Assembly: GCA_937871645.1 (NCBI GenBank)
Contig: CALMPZ010000535.1
Span: 1-10,095, forward strand
Source: an uncultured Polymorphobacter sp.
Lineage (GTDB): Bacteria > Pseudomonadota > Alphaproteobacteria > Sphingomonadales > Sphingomonadaceae
Length of the DNA stretch: 10,095 bases
Reading direction: 5' to 3'
The notes under the pieces are model-generated. The model was given only the letters and a program-made list of their open reading frames with translations. It searched no databases and was not told the origin of the DNA. Both the position numbers and the translations under genes were made by a program. Below, piece after piece: positions 6,402-10,095 of this stretch (positions are counted from its first letter, which is position 1; the number at the start of each line of letters is the position of its first letter).

Positions 6402-7442
6402 CTACTTGAGCGTCGAGATGTCGAGCGGCGTCAGGTTCTTGGCAATCGCGGCATATTTGGCGCGCACTGCCGCCGGTTCGGCGACCAGGCCACGCTTCGA
6501 CAGCATGCCGCCGGGGCCCCAGACGCTTTCCTTGGTGTATTCGGCAATGAATTCCTTCATGCCCTTGACGGCGCGCATATGCTGAATCTTGCCGTAGATG
6601 AACAGCGGGCGCGACGCCGGGAACTTGCCCGTCGAGATCGACTCAAAGGTCGGGGTGACGCCGCTGATCGGCACGTCCTTGATCTTGTCGCTGTTCTCTT
6701 CGAGGAACGAGAAGCCGAACATGCCAAGCGTGTTGGGGTTGGCAGCGATTTTCTGGACGATGAGATTGTCGTTTTCGCCGCCTTCGATGAACGCGCCGTC
6801 TTCACGGATCTTCAAGCAGATCGATTCAAACTTGGCTTTGTCGTTCTTCGCGAGCGCCTTCATCGAGGGGTTCGATTCGCAGCCCTTGAGCATGTAGAGC
6901 TCGTTGAGCGAATCGCGCGTACCCGAAGTCGGCGGCGGCCCGATGACGGCAATCTTGATAGCCGGCAACTTGGGGTTCACGTCCTTCCAGGTCTGCGCCT
7001 TGTTCGGGCCCTTGCCGAACGGATTGGCGGCCAAAGCCTTGTAGATATCGGCTTCGGTCAGGCCAGTGAATTGTCCACTACGCGACTGCGCGACGACCAG
7101 GCCGTCGAGGCCGACCTGCAGTTCGAGAATGCCGGTCACACCCTTGTCGGCGCAGGCCTTGGCTTCGCTTGCCTTGATGCGGCGCGAAGCGTTGGAGAAA
7201 TCGGGATATTGCTGGCCGACACCCGAGCAGAAAAGCTTCATGCCGGCACCGGTGCCGGTCGATTCGACGATCGGGGCCGGGAACTGCGGGTAGCTGCGCT
7301 TGAAGCTTTCGGCGACTGCGGTAGTGAACGGATAGACCGTCGACGAACCGACGATACGAATCTGCGTGCGTGCTTCGGCGACGCCGGCGCTGCCCAGAGC
7401 GACCGCTGCAATACCGAGGGTGGTGAATGCTGACTTCAACAC
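6402..7442 (-). CDS. pstS: Periplasmic phosphate-binding protein PstS
   Basis: PstS captures phosphate in the periplasm and delivers it to PstC/PstA. I place the start at the GTG at 7440-7442, giving 346 residues. AAGGGAGA lies 6 nt upstream, and the protein then begins directly with a typical signal peptide (MLKSAFTTLG, hydrophobic core, GVAEA) with likely cleavage after residue 24. A TTG one codon later is possible. An in-frame GTG at 7497-7499 would add 19 residues in front of the signal peptide and is less likely. In the new numbering, phosphate-site motifs are GSSTVYP at 32-38, STGTGAG at 61-67, SNASR at 83-87 and SGTR at 173-176. Four cysteines (72, 97, 188, 209) could form two disulfides after export. 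It is the first gene behind the Pho box, so it should be strongly induced by phosphate limitation. Confidence 0.95.
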   Translation of the reverse strand: MLKSAFTTLGIAAVALGSAGVAEARTQIRIVGSSTVYPFTTAVAESFKRSYPQFPAPIVESTGTGAGMKLFCSGVGQQYPDFSNASRRIKASEAKACADKGVTGILELQVGLDGLVVAQSRSGQFTGLTEADIYKALAANPFGKGPNKAQTWKDVNPKLPAIKIAVIGPPPTSGTRDSLNELYMLKGCESNPSMKALAKNDKAKFESICLKIREDGAFIEGGENDNLIVQKIAANPNTLGMFGFSFLEENSDKIKDVPISGVTPTFESISTGKFPASRPLFIYGKIQHMRAVKGMKEFIAEYTKESVWGPGGMLSKRGLVAEPAAVRAKYAAIAKNLTPLDISTLK

Positions 7443-7448
7443 AATGTA

Positions 7449-7456
7449 TCTCCCTT
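7449..7456 (-). promoter_or_regulatory. Ribosome-binding site deciding the pstS start
   Basis: AAGGGAGA lies 6 nt before the GTG at 7440-7442. It points to a start 19 codons inside the longest open frame, exactly at the beginning of the signal peptide. Confidence 0.7.
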
Positions 7457-7562
7457 GCCCGACCGTAAGTGCCTGCGGCGCTGTCCGGTCACTTGCCACT
7501 GTTCAAAGAGGACACGAGCTGCCCCTTTCGACAATCGGCGGGTTAGCCGCTGCGCGTGTGGC

Positions 7563-7595
7563 TTATGTTACACTTATATGTCAGTTTCATGACAA
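7563..7595 (-). promoter_or_regulatory. Pho box (PhoB binding site) upstream of pstS
   Basis: On the minus strand there are three direct 11-bp units, each a 7-mer followed by an A/T-rich 4-mer: TTGTCAT+GAAA, CTGACAT+ATAA and GTGTAAC+ATAA. The known PhoB site consists of CTGTCAT-like 7-mers at 11-bp spacing, where the box replaces the -35 element. The box lies 17 bp downstream of the phoR stop codon and about 120 bp upstream of the pstS start, leaving a leader of roughly 100 nt. The -10 is uncertain; TAACAT at 7565-7570 is one candidate. This should drive pstSCAB-phoU-phoB. Confidence 0.8.
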
Positions 7596-7611
7596 TGGCG
7601 GCGGGGGGTGT

Positions 7612-8775
7612 TCAGGCCGCTGCTGGCCCAGATGCTGCTGGTAACGTAAACGATACCCGAGTCCCCTGCCCGACCACACTGGTAATATCGAGCGTGCCGC
7701 GGTGGCGTTCGACGATGTGCTTGGCAATCGCCAGCCCCAGTCCGGTGCCCCCCAACGACCGCGAATGGCTGGTATCGACGCGGTAGAAGCGCTCGGTCAG
7801 CCGCGGCAGGAACTCGGGCGCGATGCCATCGCCCTGGTCAACGACGCTGATGCGGACGCGCGGGCTTTCACCGGGTTCGACCTGCGCCGACACCGCAATC
7901 GGCGTGCCGGTGCGGCCGTATTTCTGCGCGTTCGAAATCAGATTGTGCAGCACCTGCAGGATCTGGTCGCGGTCGGCAATGACATCGGGCAGGTCGGCAG
8001 GCAGGTCGATCAGCAGCTGGCGCTCGTCAGATTCGAGCCGCATCGCCAGCGTCCGCGCCACATCGGCGACCAGCGGCGCCAGCGGCGTCGCGGTCTGCGG
8101 CCGGACATATTTGTCGAGCTCGATGCGGCTCAGCGACAGCAGGTCATCGATCAGCCGCGCCATGCGCCCGGCCTCGCTCGCCATGATGTCGAGGAAGCGC
8201 TGGCGGGCGGCGGCGTCATCAGCAGCCGGCCCCTGCAGCGTTTCGATGAAGCCGACCAGTGTCGCCAGCGGGGTGCGCAGCTCGTGGCTGGCGTTGGCGA
8301 CGAAATCGACGCGCATGCGCTCGGTCAGCCGCGCCTGGGTAATGTCGACGAAGCCGACGAGGATGCGCCCTGCCCCGGCGCTGACGGCGCGGACGCGGTA
8401 GGCACCTTCGGCGGCGCCGATGCCGCTGACCTCGCTGTTGACCGCCGCCTCCGCCTTCGCCGCCTCAGCGATGATGTCGAGAATGGCCGGATGCCGCAGC
8501 GCCAGCCGCAGATCGGCGCCGGTCAGCTGCGTCCCGAAGAGCACGCGCGCCGCGTCGTTCGACGCCAGAATGCGCAGATTGGCATCAACGAGCAGCGCCG
8601 GATTGCCAAGCGCTTCGATATCAACGACCGATTGCGGCAATTTGCGTTCCGGCGCCACCGGCGGCGCGGGCAACGGCGCAACCGGCGCGGCAGAACGCAA
8701 TCCGGCGCGAAAACCGGCGTAGCCGATGCCGCCGGCGGCCAGCGCCAGCCCGATCAGTTCGACCGCCCCTACCAT
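7612..8775 (-). CDS. phoR: Phosphate regulon sensor histidine kinase PhoR
   Basis: PhoR is the membrane-anchored kinase that phosphorylates PhoB when phosphate is scarce and dephosphorylates it when PhoU and the Pst transporter signal sufficiency. The 387-residue protein has one short N-terminal membrane segment (about 4-22), a Pro/Ala-rich linker (29-48), a PAS-like domain (about 50-150) and a HisKA domain with FVANASHELRTPL at 158-170 (phospho-acceptor H164). The ATPase domain follows, with N-box N278/N282, G1 box DQGDG at 313-317, F-box ERFYRVD at 328-334 and G2 box GGTGLGLAI at 342-350. There is no periplasmic sensor domain, as expected for a kinase told about phosphate through Pst/PhoU. 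The ATG lies inside the end of gph (7-bp overlap) without a clear ribosome-binding site, suggesting translational coupling. Confidence 0.94.
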   Translation of the reverse strand: MVGAVELIGLALAAGGIGYAGFRAGLRSAAPVAPLPAPPVAPERKLPQSVVDIEALGNPALLVDANLRILASNDAARVLFGTQLTGADLRLALRHPAILDIIAEAAKAEAAVNSEVSGIGAAEGAYRVRAVSAGAGRILVGFVDITQARLTERMRVDFVANASHELRTPLATLVGFIETLQGPAADDAAARQRFLDIMASEAGRMARLIDDLLSLSRIELDKYVRPQTATPLAPLVADVARTLAMRLESDERQLLIDLPADLPDVIADRDQILQVLHNLISNAQKYGRTGTPIAVSAQVEPGESPRVRISVVDQGDGIAPEFLPRLTERFYRVDTSHSRSLGGTGLGLAIAKHIVERHRGTLDITSVVGQGTRVSFTLPAASGPAAA

Positions 8776-9443
8776 CGCCGCGAACGCAGCAGCGGCAACA
8801 GCGCGTCATAATGATCGATCACCGCATCGGCACCCAGCTCGGCGGGCGCGATATCGGCAAAACCGAAGCTGACGACGACCACCGGAACCTGCGCCGCCCG
8901 CGCGGCCGCGACATCGACAGACGAATCGCCGACGAAGACGCTGCTGCCTACTGCGCCGCCGGCGGCTTGAATGGTGCCGAGCACATGCGCCGCATCGGGC
9001 TTGCGCACGCTCAGGCTGTCCCCGCCTAGGATCGCCGCGAAGCGCCGCTCCCAGCCGAGCGCGCCGATGAGTTGTCGCGCCAGCGCCTCGGGCTTGTTGG
9101 TGCAGACTGCGGTCACGACCCCCGAATCAGCGAGTTCATCGAGCGCCGCCTCGACCCCGGCATAGGGCCGCGAGCCGACGGCGATATTGTCGGCATAATA
9201 GCGCAGGAAATGCGGCACGGCCTCTTCGACCAGCGCCGGGTCATCCTCGCCCGCCAACGCCAGCCCGCGCTGGATCAGCGCGCGCGCGCCGTGTCCGACA
9301 AGGTGGCGCACCGTGTCGGCATCGACCTCGGGCCGCGCATAAAGCCGCAGCACATGGTTGAGCGACGCGCACAGATCGGCGCTGGTATCGACGAGCGTGC
9401 CGTCAAGGTCGAACACCAGCGTGCGGGGATATGCGTGAACCAT
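8769..9443 (-). CDS. gph: HAD-family phosphoglycolate phosphatase
   Basis: This is a 224-residue HAD-superfamily phosphatase of the Gph type, which hydrolyses 2-phosphoglycolate (formed during DNA repair or oxygenation reactions) to glycolate and phosphate in the cytoplasm. Motif I FDLDGTLVDT is at 11-20 with nucleophile D12 and general acid D14, motif II T115 is in CTNKP, motif III K148 is in RKPDAAHVL, and motif IV GDSSVD is at 172-177 with D173 and D177. A helical C1 cap lies about 20-85. Length and motifs fit Gph; substrate specificity in this family is broad, so another small phosphate ester is possible. The ATG is preceded by AGGG at about 5 nt. It is divergent from glmU (59-bp gap), and its 3' end overlaps phoR by 7 bp, so it probably heads a gph-phoR unit. 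Confidence 0.88.
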   Translation of the reverse strand: MVHAYPRTLVFDLDGTLVDTSADLCASLNHVLRLYARPEVDADTVRHLVGHGARALIQRGLALAGEDDPALVEEAVPHFLRYYADNIAVGSRPYAGVEAALDELADSGVVTAVCTNKPEALARQLIGALGWERRFAAILGGDSLSVRKPDAAHVLGTIQAAGGAVGSSVFVGDSSVDVAAARAAQVPVVVVSFGFADIAPAELGADAVIDHYDALLPLLRSRRW

Positions 9444-9502
9444 GGCCCTAGGTCGTTCGGCACGCTGGAAAACGCAAGCTGCATGTGGCAGAGGCTTTGA
9501 AG
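9444..9502. promoter_or_regulatory. Divergent gph/glmU intergenic region
   Basis: These 59 bp separate two divergent genes and must hold their leaders. At least one promoter probably reaches into the opposite coding region, as the gap is too short for two full promoters. GAGG at 9491-9494 is the glmU ribosome-binding site, 8 nt before its ATG. I see no convincing -35/-10 pair on either strand. Confidence 0.5.
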
Positions 9503-10095
9503 ATGTCCAGCCAGCCTGTAGCCGCCATCATCCTTGCCGCCGGGCGCGGCACGCGGATGAAATCAAACCTTCACAAGGTTTTGCACCCGCTTGCCGGGCG
9601 CCCGATGCTGTTGCACCTGCTCGCCAGCGTCGATGCGCTCGAACCCGCCGCCAAGGTGGTGGTCGTCGGGTCGCAACGCGAGCAGGTCGAGGCCGCCATT
9701 GCCGGCACCGGCACCGCGATTGCCGTCCAGGACCCGCAGCACGGCACCGCGCACGCCGTCCAGCAGGCTGAGGAGGCGCTCAAGGGCTTCGACGGGGACG
9801 TGCTGATTCTCTACGGTGACGTGCCGCTGGTTTCGACCGCGACGATGGCAGCGATGCTCGGGCAGTTGGATGACACGACCGCCGTGGTGGTGCTCGGTTT
9901 CCGTCCCGATGACGCCGCCGCCTATGGCCGCATCGAGGCCGACGACAGCGGCCGCATCACCAAGATGGTCGAGTTCAAGGACGCCTCGCCCGCCGAACGG
10001 GCGATCACGCTGTGCAATTCGGGGCTGATGGCGGTGCGCTCGGCAGATTTGTGGCCGCTGCTGGCGCGTGTCGGCAACGACAATGCCGCCAAGGA
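9503..10095 (+). CDS. glmU: GlmU, N-terminal part (cut by window end)
   Basis: This is the first 197 residues of the bifunctional N-acetylglucosamine-1-phosphate uridylyltransferase/glucosamine-1-phosphate acetyltransferase, which makes UDP-GlcNAc for peptidoglycan and lipopolysaccharide. The frame stays open to the window edge. The uridylyltransferase domain is clear: LAAGRGTRMK at 11-20, K25 in HKVLH, QDPQHGTAHA at 76-85, YGDVPL at 104-109 with metal ligand D106, YGRI at 141-144, VEFKDA at 156-161 and CNSG at 171-174. The usual PKVLH is HKVLH here. The left-handed beta-helix acetyltransferase half lies beyond the window. The start is ATG with GAGG 8 nt upstream. It is divergent from gph and functionally unrelated to the phosphate genes. 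Confidence 0.95.
   Translation, partial: MSSQPVAAIILAAGRGTRMKSNLHKVLHPLAGRPMLLHLLASVDALEPAAKVVVVGSQREQVEAAIAGTGTAIAVQDPQHGTAHAVQQAEEALKGFDGDVLILYGDVPLVSTATMAAMLGQLDDTTAVVVLGFRPDDAAAYGRIEADDSGRITKMVEFKDASPAERAITLCNSGLMAVRSADLWPLLARVGNDNAAK

Noticed and set aside
7443..7499. Longer pstS starting at the GTG at 7497-7499
   Set aside because: It would place 19 mostly polar residues before the signal peptide and ignore the good ribosome-binding site at 7449-7456.
8632..8692. Repetitive GGCGC-rich stretch in phoR
   Set aside because: It encodes the Pro/Ala-rich linker between the membrane segment and the PAS domain; the repetition follows from codon use.
9444..9502. Sigma-70 promoters for gph and glmU
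   Set aside because: Only weak partial matches were seen (for example CTTGCG and CCTAGG on the minus strand), with no acceptable pair at proper spacing.

Overview
The window is an ordinary-looking chromosomal segment of a GC-rich alphaproteobacterium, most likely a member of the Sphingomonadales. The evidence is the gene order (gph, phoR, pstS, pstC, pstA, pstB, phoU, phoB on one strand), the long alphaproteobacterial forms of PstA and PstC, and a divergent glmU next to gph. The genus cannot be fixed from the sequence alone.

Reading the minus strand from right to left, gph (8769-9443) overlaps phoR (7612-8775) by 7 bp. A 169-bp gap follows that carries a three-unit Pho box. Then come pstS, a strong intercistronic hairpin, pstC, pstA, pstB, phoU and phoB, packed with 4-8 bp overlaps or 24-60 bp gaps. 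This is the complete high-affinity phosphate uptake and sensing module: PstS captures periplasmic phosphate, PstC/PstA form the channel, PstB powers it, PhoU links transporter state to the kinase PhoR, and PhoR phosphorylates PhoB, which should act back on the Pho box in front of pstS. Beyond phoB lies a separate gene for a short-chain dehydrogenase of the multifunctional-enzyme-type-2 (3R)-hydroxyacyl-CoA dehydrogenase kind (186-1079). At the right edge, on the plus strand, is the 5' part of glmU (9503 to the window end), which is open at the edge.

The least explained DNA lies in two inverted-repeat elements, at 4-177 and 1199-1328. Each ends 7-8 bp beyond the stop codon of the minus-strand gene next to it (the dehydrogenase and phoB). 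Their four arms belong to one family with a hairpin whose inner base pairs differ between copies but always remain complementary. The first element also encloses an inverted pair of ATTCCC-N8-GGGAAT-type palindromes and holds five GANTC sites within 136 bp. These elements look like REP/BIME-type extragenic repeats. I found no clear new multi-gene system; the repeats, the Pho box and the pstS-pstC hairpin are the parts worth a second look.
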